Of a DNA stretch of 21,943 nt, positions 1-5,785 are shown one piece after another. Below the pieces are notes generated by a model, which saw nothing but the letters and a program-made list of their open reading frames with translations, had not been told where the DNA came from and made no database searches. Origin of the DNA: a virus; the IMG/VR virus record IMGVR_UViG_3300032053_000597, positions 1-21,943 of that record. One strand, 5' to 3'. Made by a program: the position numbers and the translations under genes. Every line of letters begins with the position of its first letter. Within the stretch, counting starts at the first letter, position 1.

Positions 1-4
1 TATG

Positions 5-301
5 TTAATTTGTTGTAAATTCTTCTGTCTGGCTGGGTCTGATATCGAAGATCACATGCTCAACTTTCTTACGAACAATCACAAAGCCTTCGAATTCCAA
101 CAGCGTGGCCGCTAGATTGGTCATACCAATGGCCATACCAGGGTCCTGAAAATGTTCTGTGGCAAAACATCGAACACCTGGGCCCAGGACGGGATCACCT
201 GCGATCATCGAAAAATGCCAGTGCATCTTTTCAATGGCCTCTCGGAGGGCACTAGCATTCTCTGTCTCAATCGTAATATGACACTCGTAATCACTTTCCA
301 T
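5..301 (-). CDS. Conserved phage-type protein of unknown function (98 aa)
   Basis: A complete 98-residue soluble protein with no signal peptide or membrane segment. It opens with a CHITIE-like beta strand and has a central segment WHFSMIAGDPVLGPG followed by FATEHF. The C-terminal part is basic (VIVRKKVEH). The mix of alternating strands and conserved-looking Trp, His, Gly and Asp residues looks like a small folded domain, and I have a vague memory of similar proteins in T4-related phages, but I cannot name a family. Its start overlaps the end of the upstream gene by 11 nt. It is the last complete gene of the operon that begins at the promoter near 1150. Confidence 0.75.
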   Translation of the reverse strand: MESDYECHITIETENASALREAIEKMHWHFSMIAGDPVLGPGVRCFATEHFQDPGMAIGMTNLAATLLEFEGFVIVRKKVEHVIFDIRPSQTEEFTTN

Positions 302-491
302 TGATCACCACCTTAAAACAATCCGACGTTTTAATCACTGTTCCCATGCGCGGAGCAAAAGTAGACACCATCGTGGATTCCACAGTCTGCTTGGCTTCTT
401 GACAATGTTCCATGGTCATGAATGGACCCACTTGAATGATAGGTTGAACCGAATTCCACGACATCATAATAAATGCCCAGGCAATCAACAT
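291..491 (-). CDS. Small secreted or membrane-anchored hypothetical protein (66 aa)
   Basis: The N-terminus MLIAWAFIMMSW is strongly hydrophobic and could be a signal peptide or a single anchor. About 45 polar residues follow, with two cysteines (EHCQEAK and SDCFKV) that could pair outside the cytoplasm. A good Shine-Dalgarno (AAGGAAAG) lies about 6 nt before the ATG. It sits between two soluble unknown genes and its 3' end overlaps the next start by 11 nt, which suggests coupled translation. No family was recognised. Confidence 0.7.
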   Translation of the reverse strand: MLIAWAFIMMSWNSVQPIIQVGPFMTMEHCQEAKQTVESTMVSTFAPRMGTVIKTSDCFKVVINGK

Positions 492-504
492 ATAGACTTT
501 CCTT

Positions 505-912
505 TCACATCAAACGTACGTACGTCACGGGCCCTGTGGGTGCATGGTACACAAACCCAACGGTCTTGGCATACAGTTCTAGGAGGGTCATAATCGTGGT
601 CTCCATAATATGAAGGGCCCACTTAGAGTCCTTGACTAGGACACCAGAGAATCCTGTACGGGCCAGGTTATCTGCATAGGTAAACACATCCGTGAAGGTC
701 GACACAAACGGAGGGTCCATATGAGGGACACCTTCTTTGAGCGTAGTCAAAAGTACATGATAGCGTTCCCTACCTTCTGGAAGGTCAATGGACCTGGGTT
801 CAGGTCCATACTTCTTGACCACATCATCAAAGTAGGCAAAGACCACCTCTTTGGTCATAAGATCATAGTGAAAGGAGAACCCGTCAAATTGTGTGGGTTG
901 TGTATTACTCAT
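505..912 (-). CDS. Hypothetical phage protein (135 aa)
   Basis: A soluble 135-residue protein with aromatic-rich segments (FSFHYDL, VVFAYFDDVVKKYG) and a helical C-terminal half (KWALHIMETTIMTLLELYAKTVGF). No catalytic motif, cysteine cluster or transmembrane helix is visible. It overlaps the end of the upstream membrane-protein gene by 8 nt, so the two are probably translated together. Function unknown. Confidence 0.72.
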   Translation of the reverse strand: MSNTQPTQFDGFSFHYDLMTKEVVFAYFDDVVKKYGPEPRSIDLPEGRERYHVLLTTLKEGVPHMDPPFVSTFTDVFTYADNLARTGFSGVLVKDSKWALHIMETTIMTLLELYAKTVGFVYHAPTGPVTYVRLM

Positions 913-1105
913 ACAAGTACCGATAGATCAATTGAAAGGGCCAGACGATAATCTGGTAGAGTCCAAAGCATAAAAACATGACCAGGGCTACGAGCACCAT
1001 GATAATCATGATGGCGATGGCCAGAATCACAGGTAGCAGGAAGATCACAGGGACCGCGAGCACGGCCGCAAGGATAATAAACAGGATGATTGTGAGTGGG
1101 TCCAT
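905..1105 (-). CDS. Small membrane protein, about two helices (66 aa)
   Basis: About 45 of 66 residues are hydrophobic. After MDPLT there is one long apolar stretch (residues 6-48) that can form two closely spaced membrane helices broken near the VPVIFLLP prolines. A second amphipathic part (IIVWPFQLIYRYLYE) follows. It is the first gene after a consensus promoter (1129-1157) and has a strong Shine-Dalgarno, AAGGAG, 5 nt before the ATG. A holin-like or superinfection-exclusion role is possible but nothing in the sequence proves either. The overlapping frame that starts at 1157 is rejected because its start lies within the promoter. Confidence 0.72.
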   Translation of the reverse strand: MDPLTIILFIILAAVLAVPVIFLLPVILAIAIMIIMVLVALVMFLCFGLYQIIVWPFQLIYRYLYE

Positions 1106-1128
1106 AAGGTCTCCTTAGATGATAGAAC

Positions 1129-1157
1129 AGTATAGCACAGGCAGGAGAGAATGTCAA
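1129..1157 (-). promoter_or_regulatory. Consensus sigma70-type promoter
   Basis: Reading the minus strand: -35 TTGACA (1152-1157), a 17-nt spacer, then -10 TATACT (1129-1134) preceded by TGC (extended -10). The predicted start is near 1122, leaving a leader of about 17 nt with AAGGAG before the ATG at 1105. It lies directly after a terminator, so it marks the beginning of the four-gene operon 1105-5. Confidence 0.85.
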
Positions 1158-1160
1158 GAG

Positions 1161-1194
1161 AAAAACTGAGGGGCAGAGTTGATCCCTGCCCCTC
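1161..1194 (-). terminator. Rho-independent terminator after the lipoprotein gene
   Basis: On the minus strand a perfect 9-bp GC-rich stem (GAGGGGCAG / CTGCCCCTC) with a 9-nt loop spans 1168-1194 and is followed by AG and five T (1161-1165). It starts 12 nt after the lipoprotein stop codon and just before the next promoter. This is the clearest transcription stop in the window. Confidence 0.9.
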
Positions 1195-1206
1195 TGAGGT
1201 TACCGA

Positions 1207-1827
1207 TTAGTGGCCGCCGCTATTACCACCATTGCCACCGTTACCACCATGGCCACCTGCCCCACCGTTGCCACCTGCACCGCCAAATCCATTGCCACCG
1301 TTACCCCCTGTGGCATGATTACTATTGGCATTGAAATTGCTAGAGGACTGCCCTTGTAGCTGTCCCTGACCCTGACCCTGCAATTGCCCCTGTCCCTGGG
1401 CCTGGTTTCCACCATTAGACGAGGTATTGTTGGTCGTGCTGGATCTTGAATCACGAATTCCATCTGCCAATAACGCGGAAGCCCCCAGGATCGCTCCTGC
1501 TTGAATCAATGGGGTGGCCAATCCATTCACATAGGGAGAATAGGTCACAAAGTTTGTGCCTGGTTGTTCCGCGGTGAATGTGCAAGGCTGGACATATTCT
1601 GTCTCAGTCCATTTGAATGAGCCATTCTTTTGCTTGGTGTCTTTCCGCTGGCAGACTTCCATCCAAGACCTCTGGGTACCTGGGGAAAACGCATGAGGAT
1701 CAGAGACCGTGCGTTGACCTAATGTGGTACCATTAGTAAAGTCATGCACAGGCAGGAATGAGTTGGTCGAACAACCCACGATGAATAGCATCATGAAACT
1801 GAATAGCACCGACAAACCTTTGAACAT
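1207..1827 (-). CDS. Glycine/glutamine-rich lipoprotein (206 aa)
   Basis: The N-terminus has a basic start, a hydrophobic core and a lipobox (IVGC, Cys19), so the mature protein should be lipidated and sit in an envelope membrane. Residues 20-130 form a polar domain with Trp- and Cys-containing segments (RSWMEVCQRK, EYVQPCTF). Residues 143-161 are a GQGQLQGQ repeat, and 171-206 are almost only Gly, Asn, Ala and His (GGNGGN repeats). Such tails are flexible and sticky, so a surface or spacer role is plausible. A strong Shine-Dalgarno (AAGGAGG) precedes the ATG, and a terminator follows the stop. A frame inside the repeats (1200-1463) is an artefact of biased composition. Confidence 0.88.
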   Translation of the reverse strand: MFKGLSVLFSFMMLFIVGCSTNSFLPVHDFTNGTTLGQRTVSDPHAFSPGTQRSWMEVCQRKDTKQKNGSFKWTETEYVQPCTFTAEQPGTNFVTYSPYVNGLATPLIQAGAILGASALLADGIRDSRSSTTNNTSSNGGNQAQGQGQLQGQGQGQLQGQSSSNFNANSNHATGGNGGNGFGGAGGNGGAGGHGGNGGNGGNSGGH

Positions 1828-1869
1828 AAGAACCTCCTTGTGAATGTTAAATGGGGGACTATCAACTAT

Positions 1870-2097
1870 CTATATAGGTAGTTTAGGAAAATGCTTGGAC
1901 TTCATGAGATTCATGTCTTCAGCATTCGCCGCAATTTTTTGCTTGAGGCTCACACTGACCAAACGCGCCGCGACTTCAATCTCCAGGCCTGTCTGCTCAC
2001 AGAGATAGATGATCGCTTCCAGATGGGTCATCTGATGTTCGACCACAGTCTGTTCGACCTTAATAGAAAAATCGAATTGTTCTTGTTTGGTTGGCAT
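1870..2097 (-). CDS. 33: Late-promoter transcription coactivator, T4 gp33-like (75 aa)
   Basis: The pattern FSIKVEQTVVEH, then THLEAIIYLCEQTGLEIE, then AARLVSVSLKQKI resembles the small late-transcription coactivator family of T4-like phages (T4 gp33), which tethers host RNA polymerase to the sliding clamp and late sigma factor. The protein is almost entirely helical. T4 gp33 is longer (about 112 aa), but related phages have short versions of this size. The adjacent dsbA-like gene supports the call, because T4 has the order rnh-dsbA-33. The stop of dsbA and the ATG of this gene share one base. Family assignment is by pattern recognition only. Confidence 0.75.
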   Translation of the reverse strand: MPTKQEQFDFSIKVEQTVVEHQMTHLEAIIYLCEQTGLEIEVAARLVSVSLKQKIAANAEDMNLMKSKHFPKLPI

Positions 2098-2399
2098 TAC
2101 TTTTTCGTGGTATTTGTTGTCACTGAGACATACAAACGCTCAAACAGTTCATGATCGGCCACTTCAGCTTCAAAATCTTGCTTGAAGAATGTTTTGACAA
2201 GCTTATTGAAGATTTTCTTGGGGATTTCAGTTTCCGCCACGATCTTCTTGACCGTTTCTGTGACGTATTCCCGTTCACCGCGAGCCCGTGTCATGGCACC
2301 CGCACATTCTTTCACGCCATGATAAATCTTGGATCGTTTCTCGTCGGAGAGATTGTTGATACTAAAATCGCCCTTGGGGGTCTTGGACACTTTACTCAT
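2097..2399 (-). CDS. dsbA: DsbA-like double-stranded DNA-binding protein (100 aa)
   Basis: The C-terminal half (IVAETEIPKKIFNKLVKTFF, then FEAEVADHELFERLY) parallels T4 DsbA, where a helix with 'MFNRLLALYHK' is followed by an acidic segment and 'ELYDTVF'. T4 DsbA is a small dsDNA-binding protein that binds near late promoters and can modulate late transcription. This version has an extra basic N-terminal segment of about 25 residues. It ends on the start codon of the gp33-like gene. The weak Shine-Dalgarno is GGGAGCC, about 6 nt before the ATG. The T4 protein is unrelated to the disulfide-bond enzyme of the same name. Confidence 0.68.
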   Translation of the reverse strand: MSKVSKTPKGDFSINNLSDEKRSKIYHGVKECAGAMTRARGEREYVTETVKKIVAETEIPKKIFNKLVKTFFKQDFEAEVADHELFERLYVSVTTNTTKK

Positions 2400-2473
2400 G
2401 ATCGAGGCTCCCTATAAATTTACAGTTATTGAAATGGTATCGAGACATCACATTACACCAGACAGCATTTTAG

Positions 2474-2479
2474 CTACAT
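2474..2479 (-). promoter_or_regulatory. Start-stop ORF (ATG-TAG) with strong Shine-Dalgarno in the dsbA leader
   Basis: In the 116-nt gap between the wall hydrolase and dsbA, an AAAGGAG sequence stands at correct spacing before ATG, and the next codon is TAG. A ribosome initiating here would stop at once. It could act as a regulatory minimal ORF in the leader or be the relic of a lost gene. The rest of the gap holds a short ATG-CTG six-codon frame and no other feature I can support. Confidence 0.35.
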
Positions 2480-2515
2480 ATTCTCTCCTTTCTTGATTTG
2501 GAATAATGTGGTGGT

Positions 2516-3058
2516 TCATTCGTCTCTATAAAAAATATGATGATCAATTTGGACCACTCGCTTCTTGTGATTTGCCCATGATGGATATACATATGAGGCA
2601 TGAAAAAATTTCGCATCCCCCACTTGAGAGAGTATAGCACGACTGAAGGTGTTTGTCAAGACTCTTTTTGCAAGATCGTGTGATTCATGCCATATTTTAA
2701 AATTCACCTTTCGAGTCGGCTCACAATGAAAGGAGAACTGGCAGATTCGTTTCTCATTGACCACAAAGGATTGTGTGATTACACCACAAATGGAATTGGG
2801 GTATCTCCGACTCACGAACCGATTCACGATGACCAGTGCCACCGCTTCTTTTCCTGCGACACTTTCCCGTCCTGCCTCATAGTAAATGGCGCGGGTCAGG
2901 CATTGGACATCTTTCGGTTGAGTCTTATAAGGTACAAAGATTGGATGTTGCTCAAACATTGGCGGAGGGGTGGAATGATGGGTTTCCTCATAGAGGATTC
3001 CCATAGAACCGAGGAGGAGAGTGATTCCCAGAAGGATTCTACTAAGACAGTGCCCCAT
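2516..3058 (-). CDS. SleB/CwlJ-type cell wall hydrolase with N-terminal signal/anchor (180 aa)
   Basis: After a hydrophobic N-terminus (residues 5-22, ILLGITLLLGSMGIL) comes a proline-rich linker and then the hydrolase core: CLTRAIYYEAGRES, GKEAVALVIVNRF, YPNSICGVI and a C-terminal DAKFFHASYV...PSWA. This is the Hydrolase_2 (SleB) pattern, with the catalytic Glu in YYEAG. Such enzymes cleave peptidoglycan. In a phage this fits an endolysin exported by a signal or anchor segment, though a virion or host-modifying role cannot be excluded. Its start overlaps the exonuclease gene by 17 nt. A promoter-like sequence lies within its coding region at 2631-2659. Confidence 0.85.
   Translation of the reverse strand: MGHCLSRILLGITLLLGSMGILYEETHHSTPPPMFEQHPIFVPYKTQPKDVQCLTRAIYYEAGRESVAGKEAVALVIVNRFVSRRYPNSICGVITQSFVVNEKRICQFSFHCEPTRKVNFKIWHESHDLAKRVLTNTFSRAILSQVGDAKFFHASYVYPSWANHKKRVVQIDHHIFYRDE
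2631..2659 (-). promoter_or_regulatory. Promoter inside the wall-hydrolase gene
   Basis: On the minus strand: TTGACA (2654-2659), 17-nt spacer, TATACT (2631-2636) preceded by TGC. The match is as good as the intergenic promoters and uses the same GTGCTATACT core. A start near 2624 would make an mRNA with a leader of about 225 nt reading into dsbA and gene 33, which would allow those genes to be expressed apart from the upstream operon. Confidence 0.6.
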
Positions 3059-3728
3059 ACGTTTTTAATACCTTATATAAATCGTCTAGATGATCTCTAG
3101 TCTTTTCGCAAAAGATGGTAGGCTTGGTCTGACCTTCGACGGCAATTAATACCGCAAGCTGAGGTACCCGGAGGCCTGTGCGTTCATTAATCATCAAGGC
3201 ATAGGCAGCACATTGTAACAAGTAATGATGGACCCATTCACGGCGCTTGGGTTTGCTTGAGGTTTTATAATCCACGACCGTGAGTACCCCATCAATGGAA
3301 ATGATCACATCACACGTACCGGCAAGCTTGAGGGTGTCGGAATAGAGGGGAACTTCGGTACCGTGGACGGTCTCGACATGTTTATCTAACCATGGGCGAA
3401 GCTGTCGGAATAACTTATCGGTGCGCTCAGGCAACTCAATGATGGTTGAAGGTGTGAGGTCGTTATTCAGATAGGATTCACAGACTTTATGGAGATTCGT
3501 GCCTCGCCCGGCTGCATCACTGGCTACTCTCGTGGCTTCGTGTTCGCCGACTCGTTTCCTCCAGGCGATAATCACCCCTTGGTTAATCTTCCCCATGACA
3601 CTTGAAACGGATGGATAGCGAGCACCAGACGGGGTCAAGTAGGTGCGCCCCTGGGAGGAGTTTTCTTGAATCAATTGATAGGTTAATCCATCCAGAGGTG
3701 CATGTTCGAAATTCTTCAAAATGGACAC
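3042..3728 (-). CDS. PD-(D/E)XK family exonuclease (228 aa)
   Basis: The nuclease core is visible: AGRGTNLHKVCESYL (a helix with conserved His/Glu, about residues 73-87), GTCDVIISIDG with the metal-binding Asp (about 137), VVDYKTS (the D-x-K motif, about 151-157) and QCAAYALMI (the Q-xxx-Y helix). This resembles the RecB/MGME1-like nucleases common beside phoH in T4-related phages, where they are thought to process DNA ends. The N-terminal SGARYPSVSSVMG motif is also typical. It overlaps phoH upstream (13 nt) and the wall hydrolase downstream (17 nt), so it belongs to a coupled operon. Confidence 0.85.
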   Translation of the reverse strand: MSILKNFEHAPLDGLTYQLIQENSSQGRTYLTPSGARYPSVSSVMGKINQGVIIAWRKRVGEHEATRVASDAAGRGTNLHKVCESYLNNDLTPSTIIELPERTDKLFRQLRPWLDKHVETVHGTEVPLYSDTLKLAGTCDVIISIDGVLTVVDYKTSSKPKRREWVHHYLLQCAAYALMINERTGLRVPQLAVLIAVEGQTKPTIFCEKTRDHLDDLYKVLKTYGALS

Positions 3729-4429
3729 CGCTCCCGATAGGAGGTTTCGGCAATCAAAAAATCCTTGACCAGATCATCGCGTACAATGTCCTGTGTCCCG
3801 AATTCAATGCAGCAAAATTTTCCCATATCACGAAGGATTTCCATAAAATGTCCAAGTCCTGTGCGTTCATCATGCCGCTGAAGATCCGATTGGCGATAAT
3901 CACCACAGAAAATCAGACGGCAGTTCTTGCCTATGCGCGTGATAATGGTATGCAATTCATGATAGGACATATTCTGCATTTCATCGACCACAATGACCGC
4001 GTCGGAGAATGTGACCCCGCGCAGGTATGAGGTGGTGGTAAACTTCAAACTCCCTCGACCTTTGAGGTGTTCATAGCCATCGGCTCGTTCAAGAAGGTCA
4101 TTACAGATATCACGATAGGGATCTTCATAGACTGCAATTTTTTCCTTTAAGGTACCTGGCATGAACCCAATTTCGCGTGACGGTACAACAGAGCGAACGA
4201 TAATCACTTTATCGTATAACGGAATAATCTGGGCCGGGGTTGGGAGCGTCATCATCAAGGCCAGATTCAGAGAAATAAACGTCTTCCCTGTGCCTGCCAC
4301 ACCATGGAGTAAGAGATGATCGCCTCTGTGAAAGGCCTTGAATGTGTCGGATTGATTGATCGTGAGCGGCTTGACTCGTCGGAGGATTAGTGGTGATGCC
4401 ACAATATCTACGGGCTTGCGTTTGGCCAT
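3716..4429 (-). CDS. phoH: PhoH-like P-loop ATPase (237 aa)
   Basis: Walker A is GVAGTGKT (about residues 43-50) and Walker B is VIVVDEMQN (about 146-154), followed by the PhoH-typical MSYHELHTIITRIG and CGDYRQSD motifs (sensor region). The length fits the single-domain PhoH core. Phage PhoH proteins are widespread; an RNA helicase or ATPase role is proposed but the phage function is unsettled. The Shine-Dalgarno AAAGGTGG lies 8 nt before the ATG. The next gene, the exonuclease, starts within its last codons. Confidence 0.93.
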   Translation of the reverse strand: MAKRKPVDIVASPLILRRVKPLTINQSDTFKAFHRGDHLLLHGVAGTGKTFISLNLALMMTLPTPAQIIPLYDKVIIVRSVVPSREIGFMPGTLKEKIAVYEDPYRDICNDLLERADGYEHLKGRGSLKFTTTSYLRGVTFSDAVIVVDEMQNMSYHELHTIITRIGKNCRLIFCGDYRQSDLQRHDERTGLGHFMEILRDMGKFCCIEFGTQDIVRDDLVKDFLIAETSYRERCPF

Positions 4430-4477
4430 GCGCGTTCCACCTTTCGATGTTAGAAATAAAATGTCTCACAGATTCCA

Positions 4478-4774
4478 TTATATTTCTCGGCTGCCTTTAT
4501 ATGAGCGGGATTCGATGTTACCAACTTTGGTATGACCATCATGGGAGGTGGCTTTCTTCCAGTAACGTTTCATGGGTTCAAGGATTCCGTGACGAAAATC
4601 ATCAGGAACCTTCTGTACCCCCAAATGGAAGGGATCACCAATTCTGGTAGCAGCAAGAAAGACGATGCTATATTGCGGGTTTGTCGCTTGCCACTCCGAT
4701 TGCGCCTGAATTGTGGCAAACGTATATTCAACAATCTCTTTGGTCTCGATATGCTGAAATGAATTTGTTACCAT
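4478..4774 (-). CDS. Conserved phage hypothetical protein (98 aa)
   Basis: The layout is an N-terminal beta part (ETKEIVEYTFATIQAQSEWQ, then NPQYSIVF), a central RIGDPFHLGVQKVPDDF motif, and a basic C-terminus with EPMKRYWKKA. Many T4-related cyanophages encode short proteins of this layout (an FmdB-like N-terminus followed by a 'GD..LG..K.P..F' motif), but no function is known and the assignment is from memory of the pattern. It precedes phoH by 48 nt. A hairpin lies in its leader. Confidence 0.72.
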   Translation of the reverse strand: MVTNSFQHIETKEIVEYTFATIQAQSEWQATNPQYSIVFLAATRIGDPFHLGVQKVPDDFRHGILEPMKRYWKKATSHDGHTKVGNIESRSYKGSREI

Positions 4775-4794
4775 AATGTGTATTTAGCCTCGTT

Positions 4795-4820
4795 GACGGA
4801 TACGGCCATTCGTATCCGTC
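4795..4820 (-). promoter_or_regulatory. 10-bp hairpin between two genes
   Basis: A perfect 10-bp inverted repeat (GACGGATACG / CGTATCCGTC) with a 6-nt loop lies after the 4837-5211 gene and before the 4774 start. No T-run follows on either strand, so it is not a classical terminator. It may protect or define a processed mRNA end, or act as weak attenuation. Confidence 0.5.
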
Positions 4821-4836
4821 TATCATTCCTTCTGTC

Positions 4837-5211
4837 TTAGACTGCAACGAGTTCGTTCGACTCGACCGCATCAGCGACCGGTACCGCGACTGTCGCTGTT
4901 GGAGCAACGGCCTTGGTGAGTCCGATAAGATCAGGAACGATAGCCCCTGCGTTTCGGCGTCCCTGCAAATAGGCCAGCATTGTCTCCCGATTCGTTAGGG
5001 TATAGGTCGTATTCTGTTTTGAGCCGGCCCGGGTAATCAGGGCCCCGCGCTTCTTGAGTTCCCACATATAGGTAGGAATGCGCTCAGGGGCGATAAGGTT
5101 CAGTGTTCCTAGAATTTCACTATGGCTCACTGTACGCATTGACGGACCCATCATGAGGACCACCAAAATTTGCTCAGCCACCGACATCTTCTTATGTAAC
5201 GTACCGGACAT
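4837..5211 (-). CDS. Winged-helix-like putative DNA-binding protein (124 aa)
   Basis: The start is set by GGAGG five nt before the ATG at 5211. Residues 10-75 look like a winged helix-turn-helix: a first helix (AEQILVVLMMGP), then a SHSEILGTL...RIPTYMWELKKRGAL recognition region and a basic strand pair ITRAGSKQNTTYTLT. The C-terminal 45 residues are Ala/Val-rich and low complexity (VAPTATVAVPVADAV). A regulator of transcription is the likeliest role, but no target is known. It has its own consensus promoter at 5258-5286 and a leader resembling that of the 5754 gene. Confidence 0.7.
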   Translation of the reverse strand: MSGTLHKKMSVAEQILVVLMMGPSMRTVSHSEILGTLNLIAPERIPTYMWELKKRGALITRAGSKQNTTYTLTNRETMLAYLQGRRNAGAIVPDLIGLTKAVAPTATVAVPVADAVESNELVAV

Positions 5212-5216
5212 ACAAA

Positions 5217-5242
5217 CCTCCATTAAATAATTGCACCGAGTT
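5217..5242 (-). repeat. Leader repeat copy 1 (translation start region)
   Basis: The minus strand reads AACTCGGTGCAATTATTTAA followed by TGGAGG, just before the 5211 start. A near copy lies at 5761-5785 before the next upstream gene. The shared core is AACTCGGTGyAATT plus an A/T-rich TTAA and the Shine-Dalgarno. Two neighbouring unrelated genes sharing a leader suggests duplication or a common RNA-binding regulator. Confidence 0.6.
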
Positions 5243-5257
5243 TACTATCATGTATTA

Positions 5258-5286
5258 AGTATAGCACATTCCCACCGACTTGTCAA
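5258..5286 (-). promoter_or_regulatory. Consensus promoter for the winged-helix gene
   Basis: Minus strand TTGACA (5281-5286), 17-nt spacer, TATACT (5258-5263) with TGC before it. The -35 is the centre of a 13-nt palindrome, GACTTGACAAGTC (5277-5289), which could be an operator. The predicted start is near 5251, giving a leader of about 40 nt. Confidence 0.82.
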
Positions 5287-5299
5287 GTCTTTTTTATGG

Positions 5300-5464
5300 T
5301 TATGGTATCCTTTCCTCGTCCATCAGACGGATAAGCTCCTTGGGTGTCATAGTATACCGAATACCATGACTCGCCGAACGGATCACACCACTATTCAAAA
5401 GTAAACGAACAGCTTTCCTTCGTTGCTTTCGACGGCGCCATATATCTTTAATATATTGTAACAT
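5300..5464 (-). CDS. Small basic hypothetical protein (54 aa)
   Basis: An open frame of 54 codons begins MLQYIKDIWRRRKQRRKAVR and ends in a helical acidic tail (PKELIRLMDEERIP). It starts 2 nt after the stop of the 5467-5754 gene. The Arg/Lys cluster at residues 10-20 suggests nucleic-acid binding; SASHGIRYTMT looks like the wing of a small helix-turn-helix. A 25-nt hairpin (5346-5370) lies within the coding sequence. No family was recognised. Coding tightness and position between two genes support it as real. Confidence 0.62.
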   Translation of the reverse strand: MLQYIKDIWRRRKQRRKAVRLLLNSGVIRSASHGIRYTMTPKELIRLMDEERIP

Positions 5465-5466
5465 GA

Positions 5467-5754
5467 TTACTTCGCTTTCGTTTTTGCCTTTTTCTTTGGT
5501 CCATTGGTGACCCAGGTGTTGAGGGACTTCCTCAAGCTGACCGATCCTTGCTTCCAGGACATGCCGTGCCCCTTGGCTTCCTGCGGCATGCCGTGCCCCT
5601 TGGGTGGAGGCAACAGTGCCGAACCAAACGAATAGGCATCATGAGGCTTGATCTGCTTGATTTTGCCTCCATCGGCGACCCATTCATCCACCATGGCCTT
5701 CAGTTCCTCACGGGTGATCTCTTTGTTTGCTAATAGTTCATCACGTACTTGCAT
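5467..5754 (-). CDS. Lysine-rich hypothetical protein with internal repeat (95 aa)
   Basis: The N-terminal 40 residues are helical and acidic (ITREELKAMVDEWVADGGK). The middle has two copies of KGHGM (PKGHGMPQEAKGHGMSW), made by an in-frame DNA direct repeat around 5563-5600. The C-terminus is a basic tail (GPKKKAKTKAK) suited to DNA or RNA binding. The Shine-Dalgarno GGAG lies 6 nt before the ATG, within the repeated leader element. No known family was recognised. Confidence 0.7.
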   Translation of the reverse strand: MQVRDELLANKEITREELKAMVDEWVADGGKIKQIKPHDAYSFGSALLPPPKGHGMPQEAKGHGMSWKQGSVSLRKSLNTWVTNGPKKKAKTKAK

Positions 5755-5760
5755 TGAATA

Positions 5761-5785
5761 CTCCTTTAATAAATTACACCGAGTT
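5761..5785 (-). repeat. Leader repeat copy 2 (translation start region)
   Basis: The minus strand AACTCGGTGTAATTTATTAA followed by AGGAG precedes the 5754 start. It matches copy 1 (5217-5242) at most positions. It begins at the stop codon of the upstream membrane-protein gene (TAC TAA CTCGG). Confidence 0.6.

Noticed and set aside
909-1157. Alternative 82-aa frame over the small membrane protein
   Set aside because: Its start overlaps the consensus promoter and it lacks the Shine-Dalgarno that serves the 1105 start; the 66-aa frame has clear membrane helices.
1208-1420. Possible CRISPR or tandem-repeat array in the repeat region
   Set aside because: The repeats are short imperfect codon repeats within a coding frame, with no spacer structure.
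1200-1463. 87-aa frame inside the lipoprotein gene
   Set aside because: It arises from the biased Gly-rich repeat sequence read in another frame.
4209-4478. 89-aa frame overlapping phoH, beginning in a TAATG context
   Set aside because: The PhoH reading frame covers most of the same bases with full family motifs; no recognisable protein in the second frame.
5277-5296. Plus-strand terminator (GACTTGTCAAGTC plus T-run)
   Set aside because: No plus-strand gene ends here; the palindrome is better read as part of the minus-strand promoter region.
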